In this document: positions 17,635 to 26,465 of the stretch, one piece after another
How positions within the stretch are numbered: position 1 is the stretch's first letter
Layout: every line of letters starts with the position of its first letter
Source of the DNA: Actinoallomurus sp.
Lineage (GTDB): Bacteria > Actinomycetota > Actinomycetes > Streptosporangiales > Streptosporangiaceae
Length of the DNA stretch: 32,616 nt
Direction: 5' to 3'
NCBI GenBank assembly: GCA_025964685.1
Contig: JAOPYG010000271.1
Span: forward strand, 1 to 32,616
Translations under genes and position numbers: made by a program
The notes under the pieces: generated by a model
Seen by the model: only the letters and a program-made list of their open reading frames with translations
What the model was told of the DNA's origin: nothing
The model's database searches: none

Positions 17635-18672
17635 ATGAGATGCACGATCGTTCCACCACACGTACTCCGACATGTCGTCGACCAGCACGGCGACGAGCTG
17701 GTGCGCGAGATGGTCCAGCGCACCCTGACCCTCGACCATGAGCAGCGCCGCACGCGTGTCGCCGCGCAACTGATCGCCCAGCCGCCTCCGGCCACCACGC
17801 CCGTCGCCGCGAACCGTACGCTCCACGACGCCGCGCACAAGGAGACCCTGCCCGGCAGGACGGTGCGGGCCGAGGGCGCGCCGGCAACGGGCGACCAGCA
17901 GGCCGATGAGGTCTACGACTGGCTCGGTGTGACGTTCGACTTCTACAACACCGCCTACGGCCGCAACTCCATCGACGGCGGGGGCCTGCCGCTGGTGGCG
18001 ACCGTGCACTACAGCGTCGACTACGACAACGCCTTCTGGGAAGGCTCCCAGATGGTCTACGGCGACGGCGACCAGCAGATCTTCAAGACCTTCACCGGGC
18101 CCCTCGACGTGACGGGGCACGAGCTGACCCACGGCGTCACGCAGTACTCCGGCGGCCTGGACTACAACGGGCAGAGCGGCGCGCTCAACGAGTCGGTGTC
18201 AGACGTCTTCGGCTCGCTGGTCAAGCAGTACCACCTCGGTCAGACCGCCGACCAGGCCGACTGGCTCATCGGCCAGGGCATGTTCACGGACGCCGTCAAC
18301 GGCGTCGCGCTGCGCTCCATGAAGGCGCCGGGCACCGCGTACGACGACCCGGCCCTCGGCAAGGATCCGCAACCCGCGCAGATGGCCGACTATGTCGAGA
18401 CCGACAGCGACAACGGCGGGGTGCACATCAACTCCGGCATCCCCAACCACGCGTTCTACCTCGCCGCGACCACCCTCGGCGGACACGCGTGGGAAAAGGC
18501 GGGACGTGTCTGGTATGACACTCTCACCAGCAAAAAGCTGCCTTCGGGGGCGGATTTCGTGACGTTCGCCAGCATGACCTATGCGACCGCGGGCACGCTG
18601 TTCGGTGTGAACAGCACCGAAAGCGACGCCGTACGCGAGGCCTGGGCGACAGTGGGTGTGAAGGTCACGTGA
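17635..18672 (+). CDS. Protealysin-like M4 metalloprotease without signal peptide
   Basis: A 345-residue thermolysin-fold protease. The start MRCTIVPPHVLRHVVDQ at ATG 17635 matches the short protealysin-type propeptide (the conserved PPxxL motif) rather than a Sec signal. Such enzymes are made as a small precursor and self-process at about residue 50. Catalytic motifs are complete: HELTHG (His162, Glu163, His166), ALNESVSD (Glu186) and GGVHINSGIPNHAFYL with His264. YDNAFWEGSQMVYGDGD is the M4 substrate-cleft block. Upstream in-frame Met codons give longer products without family support. The stop overlaps the start of an emfourin-like inhibitor gene by 4 bases, which supports the protealysin assignment. 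It may act in the cytoplasm or leave by a non-classical route. Confidence 0.92.
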   Translation: MRCTIVPPHVLRHVVDQHGDELVREMVQRTLTLDHEQRRTRVAAQLIAQPPPATTPVAANRTLHDAAHKETLPGRTVRAEGAPATGDQQADEVYDWLGVTFDFYNTAYGRNSIDGGGLPLVATVHYSVDYDNAFWEGSQMVYGDGDQQIFKTFTGPLDVTGHELTHGVTQYSGGLDYNGQSGALNESVSDVFGSLVKQYHLGQTADQADWLIGQGMFTDAVNGVALRSMKAPGTAYDDPALGKDPQPAQMADYVETDSDNGGVHINSGIPNHAFYLAATTLGGHAWEKAGRVWYDTLTSKKLPSGADFVTFASMTYATAGTLFGVNSTESDAVREAWATVGVKVT

Positions 18673-18923
18673 GAGTGGCCGTCACCCGCAGTGGGGGGTT
18701 CGCCGGGCTGGTCCGCCGCGCCGAGGTCGACTCGGCGGACCATCCCACGGTGGCCGGCCTCATCGGTGACGTCCGGCTCGACGACGTCCCCGAGCCGCGG
18801 CCACAGCCCGATCGCTACGTCTACGACATCGAGATCGGCGACCACTCCGCCCAGGTGGGCGAGGCCGACCTCCATGGCCCGCTACGCGAGCTCGTGGACC
18901 ATGTCATGACGCTCGGCGGCTGA
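18669..18923 (+). CDS. Emfourin-like inhibitor of the protealysin-type protease
   Basis: An 84-residue protein that starts with GTG in a 4-base overlap with the protease gene, so the two are translationally coupled. The opening MRVAVTRSGGFAGLVRRAEV carries the RSGGFAG signature of emfourin, the small proteinaceous inhibitor of protealysin-like M4 enzymes first described in Serratia. The later block RYVYDIEIGDHSAQVGEADL fits the rest of the family. Expected role: bind the mature protease and keep it silent inside the cell. There is no signal peptide. A hairpin terminator follows directly. Inhibition of this particular protease is inferred from family and gene order. Confidence 0.85.
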   Translation: MRVAVTRSGGFAGLVRRAEVDSADHPTVAGLIGDVRLDDVPEPRPQPDRYVYDIEIGDHSAQVGEADLHGPLRELVDHVMTLGG

Positions 18924-18924
18924 C

Positions 18925-18950
18925 CCCCCGCCCCTGGGAAGAGGCGGGGG
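18925..18950. terminator. Bidirectional hairpin between emfourin and leuA genes
   Basis: CCCCCGCC (18925-18932) pairs with GGCGGGGG (18943-18950) around a 10-base loop. It begins 1 bp after the emfourin stop and ends 9 bp before the leuA stop on the other strand, so it can serve both convergent transcripts. Confidence 0.75.
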
Positions 18951-18959
18951 AAGCGACAC

Positions 18960-20733
<1,774 letters not shown>

Positions 20734-20781
20734 TTACAGGCCCCCGTCGCGGCCGCTAAGGAGGAGCAGCTCATGCAGCAC
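20734..20781 (-). CDS. leuL: Leucine-rich leader peptide of leuA
   Basis: A 15-codon reading frame starts at GTG 20781 and stops at TAA (20736-20734), giving MLHELLLLSGRDGGL. It holds six Leu codons, four of them consecutive (CTG CTC CTC CTT), just before a strong hairpin. A -10-like TAGCTT (minus, 20794-20789) lies 7 bases upstream of the GTG, so the peptide is probably translated from a leaderless mRNA. Such peptides sense charged tRNA-Leu by ribosome stalling in actinobacterial leuA leaders. It is too short for standard gene callers. Confidence 0.75.
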   Translation of the reverse strand: MLHELLLLSGRDGGL

Positions 20782-20788
20782 GTCGACA

Positions 20789-20819
20789 AAGCTAACAGAA
20801 CGCGCGCGCATCGCCACAA
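20789..20819 (-). promoter_or_regulatory. leuL-leuA promoter
   Basis: On the minus strand TTGTGG (complement of 20814-20819) and TAGCTT (complement of 20789-20794) are spaced by 19 bp. The -10 fits the TANNNT consensus and lies 7 bases before the leader-peptide GTG. The promoter fits within the 80-bp gap after the dimethylargininase stop, so leuA is transcribed independently of that gene. Confidence 0.55.
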
Positions 20820-20863
20820 TCGCATCCCATCAGGTGAGACGCGACCGACGGCACCGTGCTCGT

Positions 20864-21643
20864 TCAGGGTATGAGCACGCTGAGGCAGGTGACGCACCCT
20901 TCGAGTTTCTCGAACTCCCCGATGCCGACCACGGTGACGTCGTACCCCTCGGAGGCGAGGAGGTCGGCCGTACGGGGCGCGGAGTCACTGATCAGCACCT
21001 GCTTCTCCCCCAGCACGACCACGTGCGCCCCAGCAGGCTCCTGCGCCACACGCAGGTACGGCAGCGCGGAGGTGTCGAGGAGCTCCGGGACACCGATCAG
21101 CGAGCCGTCGGGCAGCGCGGTCATCGCCGTCTTGAGGTGGAGGCAGTCCGTGAGCGTCACCGGCACGACGCGGCGGCCGCGGGTCGCCAGCAGCCGGGCC
21201 AGCTGGCAGAGCGCGTCCTCATTCGTACGGGCCGAGCGCCCGGCGTACACCGTGGTGCCGACCTGGAGCACGTCGCCGCCGTCGAGGGTGCCCTCATCCT
21301 CGATCCGCACGACCTTCAGCCCCAGCTCGGTGATCATCCGCTCCATGGAGGCGATCTCCGGGGCGCGCTCCGGCGCACCCGGCCGGGCCAGCACCGCGAG
21401 GCCGTCACAGACCACCACCGTGTCCTCGACGAAGACCGCGTCGGGCAGGTCGTCGGCGGGCGGAAGCCAGCGCACCCGCCAGCCCGCCGACTCGAGCGCC
21501 GCGACGTAGGCGTCGTGCTGACGCATCGCGAGCGCGACGTCGACCGGCCGCCGGTCGATGTGCGTGACGATGCCCTCCGCCAGCCTGGGGCTCGGCCGGC
21601 GTACGAGCGCGGTCGGCTCGGGGGTCTCGGCGTTCGCGCTCAC
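20864..21643 (-). CDS. ddaH: Dimethylargininase (N(G),N(G)-dimethylarginine dimethylaminohydrolase)
   Basis: A guanidino-modifying (pentein-fold) enzyme of 259 residues. It hydrolyses methylarginines to citrulline and methylamines. Family blocks are PDAVFVEDT (Glu73/Asp74), GTLDGGDVLQVG (about 119-129), the catalytic His169 in TDCLHLKTA and the nucleophilic Cys near 250 in LEGCVTCLSVL. Arginine deiminase and agmatine deiminase are related, but the length and LDGGDVL / CLHLKTA blocks favour DDAH. GTG start at 21643 overlaps the stop of the zinc-ribbon gene by 4 bases, so the two form an operon. A physiological role in bacteria is uncertain. Confidence 0.9.
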   Translation of the reverse strand: MSANAETPEPTALVRRPSPRLAEGIVTHIDRRPVDVALAMRQHDAYVAALESAGWRVRWLPPADDLPDAVFVEDTVVVCDGLAVLARPGAPERAPEIASMERMITELGLKVVRIEDEGTLDGGDVLQVGTTVYAGRSARTNEDALCQLARLLATRGRRVVPVTLTDCLHLKTAMTALPDGSLIGVPELLDTSALPYLRVAQEPAGAHVVVLGEKQVLISDSAPRTADLLASEGYDVTVVGIGEFEKLEGCVTCLSVLIP

Positions 21644-22254
21644 TCGCGCGCCGCCCCCTCTGTCGTGCTGATCACACCGACGGCGTGCGCGGGCGTCATA
21701 CCGAGCCGGCCCGCGACCGTGTGGAGCGCCTGCCGCTCACCGTTGCCGATCGCCCCGCCGGCGAGCGCGATCCGTACGACCTGAGCGAGGAACCACTCGC
21801 GCGCCTCGGTGGTGAGCTGCGCGCCCGCCTGCGCGATCACCTCGGCCGCGCCGTCCGTCGGCTGCTCCAGGTCGGCCGCCAGCATCTCGTCGTCGTAGTC
21901 CGCCAGGCCGTACCCGCGGACCGCCTCGACGGCGCGGGCACGCGCCGCGGAACCGGACGGGTCGCCGGCGGTCAGCACCTCGGCCGCCGCGGCGCGCATC
22001 GCCATCGGCAGGGCCGCTGCCATCTGCTGGGCGGTGGGCAGGCGCAGTACGTCGAGGTTGAAACGGGTGCGGCAGGTCGCGCACTCGATGACCTCACCCA
22101 CGCGGTTCAGCGGGATGACGGGGACGAAGAACAGCGTGAACCAGCGGCGGGCCACCCGCTGCCGGTAATGCCGGTCGCCTCCGCAGTTGGGGCAGTGGAA
22201 GTCACCCTGGCCGACGGTCCGGAAGAACACCGAGAGACCGAAGATCAGCAACAC
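21640..22254 (-). CDS. Zinc-ribbon protein with TerB-like C-terminus
   Basis: A 204-residue protein from GTG 22254, chosen because GGAGGAGG lies about 7 bases upstream and the family opens with this hydrophobic segment (LLIFGLSVFFRT). A zinc ribbon is formed by CPNC and CATC pairs around a hydrophobic stretch RRWFTLFFVPVIPLNR, a common layout in actinobacterial zinc-ribbon membrane-associated proteins. The C-terminal part (LTTEAREWFLAQVVRIALAG, GAIGNGERQALHTVAGRLGM) resembles a TerB-type helical domain. The function is unknown. Translationally coupled to the dimethylargininase gene, but no known biochemical link exists. Confidence 0.8.
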   Translation of the reverse strand: MLLIFGLSVFFRTVGQGDFHCPNCGGDRHYRQRVARRWFTLFFVPVIPLNRVGEVIECATCRTRFNLDVLRLPTAQQMAAALPMAMRAAAAEVLTAGDPSGSAARARAVEAVRGYGLADYDDEMLAADLEQPTDGAAEVIAQAGAQLTTEAREWFLAQVVRIALAGGAIGNGERQALHTVAGRLGMTPAHAVGVISTTEGAARE

Positions 22255-22437
22255 GGACCGCCTCCTCCTCGTATCGGGCACAACGCCCACTGGTCTCGAT
22301 CCTGCCGTATCCGTCCGCCGGGCCGTCACGGATCCCCGGTTAGGCGGGTGCGGGCGTCCTACGAAGGATAGGCGGCCGGTCGGGTTCGCAGCCCGGTTGT
22401 GATCGGCGAAGGACTGTGCGGCGACCGGCGGAACTTC

Positions 22438-22450
22438 TACTCTGCATGAC
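22438..22450 (+). promoter_or_regulatory. -10 element immediately upstream of the Pro/Gln-rich membrane protein gene
   Basis: TACTCT (22438-22443) fits TANNNT and ends 7 bases before the ATG at 22451, so the mRNA is probably leaderless. A weak -35 candidate ACTGTG (22413-22418) sits 19 bp upstream. No other element was recognised in the 196-bp divergent intergenic region 22255-22450. Confidence 0.5.
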
Positions 22451-23233
22451 ATGAGCCAGCCATACGATCCCGGCTACGGCGGGGGGCAGCCGCAGCCATG
22501 GGGGGCACCCGGTCAGCAGCCTCCCGGCGGCCAGCCAGGCCAACCCGGCCAGCCAGGCCAGCCAGGCCAGCAGGGCGGATATCCCCCTCAGCAGGGGGGC
22601 TACCCACAACAGGGGGGCTACCCACCGCAGGGCGGATACCCCCCGCAGCAGGGCGGATACGCGCCCCCTCCGGGCTACCCGCCGCAGTACCAGCAGCAGC
22701 AGCCGCCGCCGGGCTATCCCCCGCAGCAACAGGGGTACGGCCAGCCGCCGTGGCAGCCCACCGCGTCCGGCCGCAAGGGTTCACCGCTCGGCATCGGCGT
22801 CGCCATCGCCGGCGCGCTGATGGCCCTGGGCACGCTCCTGCCGTGGATCTCGGTCAAGCTCCAGCTCAGCACGTCGAACATCGCCGGCACGCCGCTGCCC
22901 GGCAGCAACATCAGCCGCAGCCTCGCCGGCATCAAGGCGTCCGAGGGCAAAATCGTCATGCTGTGCGCCCTGGTGGCGATCGCCCTGGGCATCGCCGCGA
23001 CGGTCGGCAACGGCAAGCTGGGCCTCATCGCGGCCGCCCCGGCGGTGATCGCGATGCTGGTGATCTTCAAGGTCTTCGCCGACAAGGCGAGCTACGACGA
23101 CAAGGTCCCGAACCTCGGCGTCCAGAGCAGCGTGCACGTCTCCCTGCAGGCCGGCATCTTCCTGTCCCTCATCATGGCCATCGCGGTCATCGCCCTGGGC
23201 CTCATCACCACCCTGGTCTCCAGGTCGAAGTAA
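22451..23233 (+). CDS. Membrane protein with Pro/Gln/Gly/Tyr-rich N-terminal repeats
   Basis: A 260-residue protein. Residues 1-105 are low-complexity and cytoplasmic in style: [14 protein letters not shown] followed by several YPPQQGG-type units. From residue about 112 there are four hydrophobic segments: [58 protein letters not shown] and [20 protein letters not shown]. Similar proline-rich tetraspan proteins are common in actinobacteria, where such tails recruit partners or form condensates; the function here is unknown. ATG 22451 is preferred over an overlapping out-of-frame ATG at 22446 because it opens the frame with [12 protein letters not shown], a common start for this class. Convergent with era across a shared terminator. 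Confidence 0.85.
   Translation: MSQPYDPGYGGGQPQPWGAPGQQPPGGQPGQPGQPGQPGQQGGYPPQQGGYPQQGGYPPQGGYPPQQGGYAPPPGYPPQYQQQQPPPGYPPQQQGYGQPPWQPTASGRKGSPLGIGVAIAGALMALGTLLPWISVKLQLSTSNIAGTPLPGSNISRSLAGIKASEGKIVMLCALVAIALGIAATVGNGKLGLIAAAPAVIAMLVIFKVFADKASYDDKVPNLGVQSSVHVSLQAGIFLSLIMAIAVIALGLITTLVSRSK
22529..22680 (+). repeat. Coding low-complexity repeats (GQP and YPPQQGG units)
   Basis: A 9-bp unit GGCCAGCCA is repeated about four to five times at 22529-22571. It is followed by imperfect units encoding GGYPPQQ / GGYPQQ / GGYPPQ up to about 22680. The two unit types sit side by side within one gene. Copy number is likely to vary between strains. Confidence 0.75.
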
Positions 23234-23250
23234 CCTCCCCCGCTCACCCC

Positions 23251-23297
23251 CCCGGCGCCCCATCCGGCCCCACCTCACCCACGTCGTGGGCGCCGGG
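23251..23297. terminator. Bidirectional hairpin between the membrane protein gene and era
   Basis: CCCGGCGCCC (23251-23260) is perfectly complementary to GGGCGCCGGG (23288-23297), with a 27-base loop. The right arm touches the era stop codon (23298-23300). It can terminate both convergent transcripts. Confidence 0.65.
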
Positions 23298-24251
23298 TCA
23301 CTCGTAGAAGCCGAGGCGGCGTAGTTGCTTCGGGTCGCGCTGCCAGTCTTTGGCGACCTTGATGCGCAGGTCGAGGTAGACCTTGCTGCCGAGCAGCGCC
23401 TCGATCTGCTTGCGGGCGCGCGTGCCGACGTCCTTCAGGCGCGCGCCCTTCGGGCCGATGACGATGCCCTTCTGGCTGGGGCGTTCGACGAACAGCCAGG
23501 CGTACACGTCGATCAGGTCGTCGCGTCCCTCTCGCGGCTTCATCTCCTCCACGACCACCGCGATCGAGTGCGGCAGCTCGTCGCGTACGCCCTCGAGGGA
23601 CGCCTCGCGGATGAGTTCGGCGACCATCACCTGCTCGGGCTCGTCGGTGAGCTCGCCCTCCGGGTAGAGCGGCATGCCCTCGGGCAGGCGGTTGACCAGC
23701 ACGTCGCCGACCACGTCGAGCTGGAAGCCCGACTCCGCCGAGCACGGCACGACGTCGGCCCACTCCCCCAGCCGCGACACCTTGAGCAGTTGCTCGGCGA
23801 CCTGCTGGCGGCTGGCGAGGTCGGTCTTGGTGACCATCGCGACGATCGGGGTGCGCTTGATCTGGGCGAGTTCCGCGGCGATGAAGCGGTCGCCGGGGCC
23901 GACCTGCTCGTTCGCGGGCACGCAGAAGCCGATCACGTCGACCTCGCTGAGTGTGGAGCGGACCAGGCTGTCGAGCCGTTCGCCGAGCAGTGTGCGCGGC
24001 TTGTGGAGGCCGGGGGTGTCGACGATGATGAGCTGCGCGTCGGGCCGATGCACGATACCGCGGATGGTGTGGCGCGTGGTCTGCGGCTTGCTGCTGGTGA
24101 TCGCCACTTTGGTGCCGACCAGGGCGTTCATGAGGGTGGACTTGCCCACGTTGGGGCGCCCGATGAAGCAGGCGAATCCCGACTTGAAGCCAGTGCCGGT
24201 CGATGTCTGGGGCAAGGTCACACCCTCGATTGTGGCGTACTCGCGGCGCAC
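23298..24251 (-). CDS. era: GTPase Era
   Basis: Ribosome-associated GTPase that binds the 3' end of 16S rRNA during 30S maturation; 317 residues. G1 GRPNVGKST is at 31-39, G2 TTRHTIRG about 58-65, G3 DTPG at 78-81, G4 TKTD at 141-144 and G5 CSAESG about 170. The C-terminal KH domain (about 210-317) contains KGIVIGPKGARLKDVG, the GxxG loop for RNA. GTG 24251 is the given start; GTG 24218 would remove 11 poorly conserved residues. It lies 31 bp after the cdd-like gene in the phoH-ybeY-corC-cdd-era operon. Confidence 0.96.
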   Translation of the reverse strand: MRREYATIEGVTLPQTSTGTGFKSGFACFIGRPNVGKSTLMNALVGTKVAITSSKPQTTRHTIRGIVHRPDAQLIIVDTPGLHKPRTLLGERLDSLVRSTLSEVDVIGFCVPANEQVGPGDRFIAAELAQIKRTPIVAMVTKTDLASRQQVAEQLLKVSRLGEWADVVPCSAESGFQLDVVGDVLVNRLPEGMPLYPEGELTDEPEQVMVAELIREASLEGVRDELPHSIAVVVEEMKPREGRDDLIDVYAWLFVERPSQKGIVIGPKGARLKDVGTRARKQIEALLGSKVYLDLRIKVAKDWQRDPKQLRRLGFYE

Positions 24252-24282
24252 ATGAGTCGCCGCCGGACCGCATGGCCCCCGG

Positions 24283-24669
24283 TCAGCTCCTCAGGACGGT
24301 ACGGAGCGTGCCGTCCGGGGCGGCGACCAGCACGGTCGCCTTGGGCCCGAGATCGCGTACGGCGGCGATGTCGGGGGCCTCGGTGTCGGTGACGACCGCC
24401 GCGGCCTCCAGGTCCTGTGCGCCGCTGGACACCGCCATCGCGACCGCCACCTGCAGCGCGGTCAGCCGCAGCGACGGGAGGTCCACCGGCCCGGCCGCGT
24501 AGGTGCGGCCGGTCTCGTCGCGGACCGCTGCCCCCTCGGCCGCACCGGCACGGGCGCGGGTCGAACGGGCCAGGGTGATGATCTTCAGGTCTTCGGCATC
24601 GAGCTCGCTCACGCCGACCAGCGTACGTCCCGCGGGGACCGGTGCCACAGCCGAACCCGGGGCGGTCAC
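24283..24669 (-). CDS. Cytidine-deaminase-like protein lacking the zinc-site motifs
   Basis: A 128-residue protein in the position usually annotated as cytidine deaminase between corC and era in actinobacteria. The fold is suggested by LDAEDLKIITLARSTRARAG, AAVRDETGRTYAAGPVDLPS and LTALQVAVAMAVSSG. The catalytic signatures of true cytidine deaminases (C/H-A-E and P-C-x2-C) are missing: where a C/HAE would be, the sequence reads LRLTALQVAVAMA, and there is no Cys in the protein. It is therefore probably not an active zinc deaminase and may have a structural or RNA-linked role. GTG start at 24669 overlaps the corC stop by 4 bases. Confidence 0.75.
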   Translation of the reverse strand: MTAPGSAVAPVPAGRTLVGVSELDAEDLKIITLARSTRARAGAAEGAAVRDETGRTYAAGPVDLPSLRLTALQVAVAMAVSSGAQDLEAAAVVTDTEAPDIAAVRDLGPKATVLVAAPDGTLRTVLRS

Positions 24670-25979
24670 GCGTCGGCGTTCTCGCGGTCCTCGGCGGGCC
24701 GCTCCTCCTCGTCCGGGACGACACGCTCGACCAGGACGGTACGGATCTTGTTGCGGCGGCCGGCGACGTTCTCGGCGGTCAGGCGGAGCCCGGCCACCGT
24801 CGCCTGGGAGCCGGCGATGGGTACGCGGCCGAGGGCGTGGGCCAGCAGCCCCCCGACGGTCTCGACCTCGTCCACGTCGATCTCGACGTCGAACAGGTCG
24901 GCCAGGTCCTCGACGGGCAACCGTGCGATGATCCGGGCTCGTCCGTCCTCGAGCCGCTCGACCGGCGGCGCCTCCTGGTCGTACTCGTCGGTGATCTCGC
25001 CGACGATCTCCTCGAGGATGTCCTCGATGGTGACCAGCCCGGCCGTGCCGCCGTACTCGTCGATCACCACGGCGCAGTGGGTCTGCCGGGCCTGCATCTC
25101 TCGCAGGAGCTCGTCGATGGCCTTGCTGTCCGGGACGTACGTCGCCGGGCGCATGATCGAATCGACCTGCTCCACCGACTCACCGTCGCGGTATTCGTGG
25201 CTCCGGCGCACCATGTCCTTGAGATAGGCGATGCCGACGACGTCGTCCTCGTTCTCGCCGACCACCGGGATGCGGGAGAAACCGCTGCGCAGGGCCAGCG
25301 ACAGCGCCTGCCGCAGTGTCTTGTCGCGCTCGATGAAGACCATGTCCGTACGCGGCACCATCACCTCGCGTACGAGCGTGTCACCCAGCTCGAACACCGA
25401 GTGGATCATTTCGCGCTCGTCCGGCTGGATCAGCCGTCTCTGCTCGGCCAGGTCGACCAGGTCGCGGAGCTCGGCCTCGGAGGTGAACGGGCCCTCGCGG
25501 AAGCCCTTACCGGGGGTCAGCGCGTTGCCGAGAAGGATGAGGAGCTTGGGCAGCGGGCCGAGCACGCGGGCCAGCGGATGGATGACGGAGGCGCCGAAGA
25601 GCGCCACCCGGTCGACGTGCTGGCGCCCGAGCGTACGCGGGGTGACGCCGACCGCGATGTAGCTGATGACGATCATGACGGCGGCGGCCGTGGCGTACGC
25701 GCGCCAGTTCTCACCGAGCCAGGTGGTGCACAGGGCGGCGACGATGACGGTCGCGGCCAGCTCGCAGCTCATCCGCAGGAGGAGCATGAGGTTGAGGTAG
25801 CGCGGCGAGTCGGCGACGACCTGGGCCAGCATGCGGGCGCGCCGGCCGTCGTCGCGGACCAGCTCCTCGACGCGGACCCGGGAGATCCGCGCCAGCGCCG
25901 TCTCGGCACTGGCGAACAGTCCCGCCACGATCACCAGCGCGGCGGCGACAAGCACTAGCCAGATCATGGTCACCGTCAC
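24666..25979 (-). CDS. Membrane CBS-domain protein of the CorC/HlyC (CNNM-like) family
   Basis: A 437-residue membrane protein. The N-terminal CNNM/DUF21 region (about 1-185) has hydrophobic segments: IWLVLVAAALVIVAGLFASA with the family ETALARISR, NLMLLLRMSCELAATVIVAA and AAAVMIVISYIAVGV. Two CBS domains follow (about 200-325), with MVPRTDMVFIERDKTL, SRIPVVGENEDDVVGI, CAVVIDEYGGTAGLVTIED and ILEEIVGEI. A CorC_HlyC domain is at about 340-425. The family is linked to magnesium/cobalt efflux and membrane repair; the exact ion is unproven. GTG 25979 overlaps the ybeY stop (GTGA), which decides the start; GTG 25973 and ATG 25970 are close alternatives. Confidence 0.92.
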   Translation of the reverse strand: MTVTMIWLVLVAAALVIVAGLFASAETALARISRVRVEELVRDDGRRARMLAQVVADSPRYLNLMLLLRMSCELAATVIVAALCTTWLGENWRAYATAAAVMIVISYIAVGVTPRTLGRQHVDRVALFGASVIHPLARVLGPLPKLLILLGNALTPGKGFREGPFTSEAELRDLVDLAEQRRLIQPDEREMIHSVFELGDTLVREVMVPRTDMVFIERDKTLRQALSLALRSGFSRIPVVGENEDDVVGIAYLKDMVRRSHEYRDGESVEQVDSIMRPATYVPDSKAIDELLREMQARQTHCAVVIDEYGGTAGLVTIEDILEEIVGEITDEYDQEAPPVERLEDGRARIIARLPVEDLADLFDVEIDVDEVETVGGLLAHALGRVPIAGSQATVAGLRLTAENVAGRRNKIRTVLVERVVPDEEERPAEDRENADA

Positions 25980-26458
25980 GGGGAGGTCTGCGCGCGGGCT
26001 TCGCGCCAGGAGGCGAGAAGCTCCGCCTGCAGGCCGAACATCTCCTTGTGCTCCTCGGGCTCGGCGTGGTCGTAGCCGAGCAGGTGCAGGATGCCGTGGG
26101 TGCACAGCAACTGCAGTTCGTCCTCGGTGCCGTGCCCCGCCTTGCCGGCCTGCTTGGCGGCGATCACGGGGCAGAGCACGACGTCACCGAGCAGCGCCGG
26201 GTCGACCGGCGCGTCCTCGGTGCCGCCGGACACATGGCCGGGGCGGAGCTCGTCCATGGGGAAGGCCAGCACGTCGGTCGGGCCGGGCTCGTTCATCCAC
26301 TTTTCGTGCAGCTCGGTCATTGCCGTCTCGTCCACGAGCACGATGGACAGCTCCGCCAGCGGATGGACGTCCAGGCGGTCGAGCACGTGCGTGGCCAGGG
26401 CCGACAGCGTGGCCTCGTCGACGACGTCGCTTGACTCGTTCAGCACTTCGACGCTCAC
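25976..26458 (-). CDS. ybeY: Endoribonuclease YbeY (rRNA maturation factor)
   Basis: Single-strand-specific metalloendonuclease needed for 16S rRNA 3'-end processing and ribosome quality control; 160 residues. The zinc motif THGILHLLGYDH gives His121, His125 and His131. Other family blocks are HEKWMNEPGPTDVLAFPMDE (about 51-70) and LGDVVLCPVIA (about 90-100). GTG start at 26458, 7 bp after the phoH stop, so the genes are tightly coupled: PhoH, YbeY and Era are functionally associated in rRNA handling. Confidence 0.96.
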   Translation of the reverse strand: MSVEVLNESSDVVDEATLSALATHVLDRLDVHPLAELSIVLVDETAMTELHEKWMNEPGPTDVLAFPMDELRPGHVSGGTEDAPVDPALLGDVVLCPVIAAKQAGKAGHGTEDELQLLCTHGILHLLGYDHAEPEEHKEMFGLQAELLASWREARAQTSP

Positions 26459-26465
26459 TGCTCGC

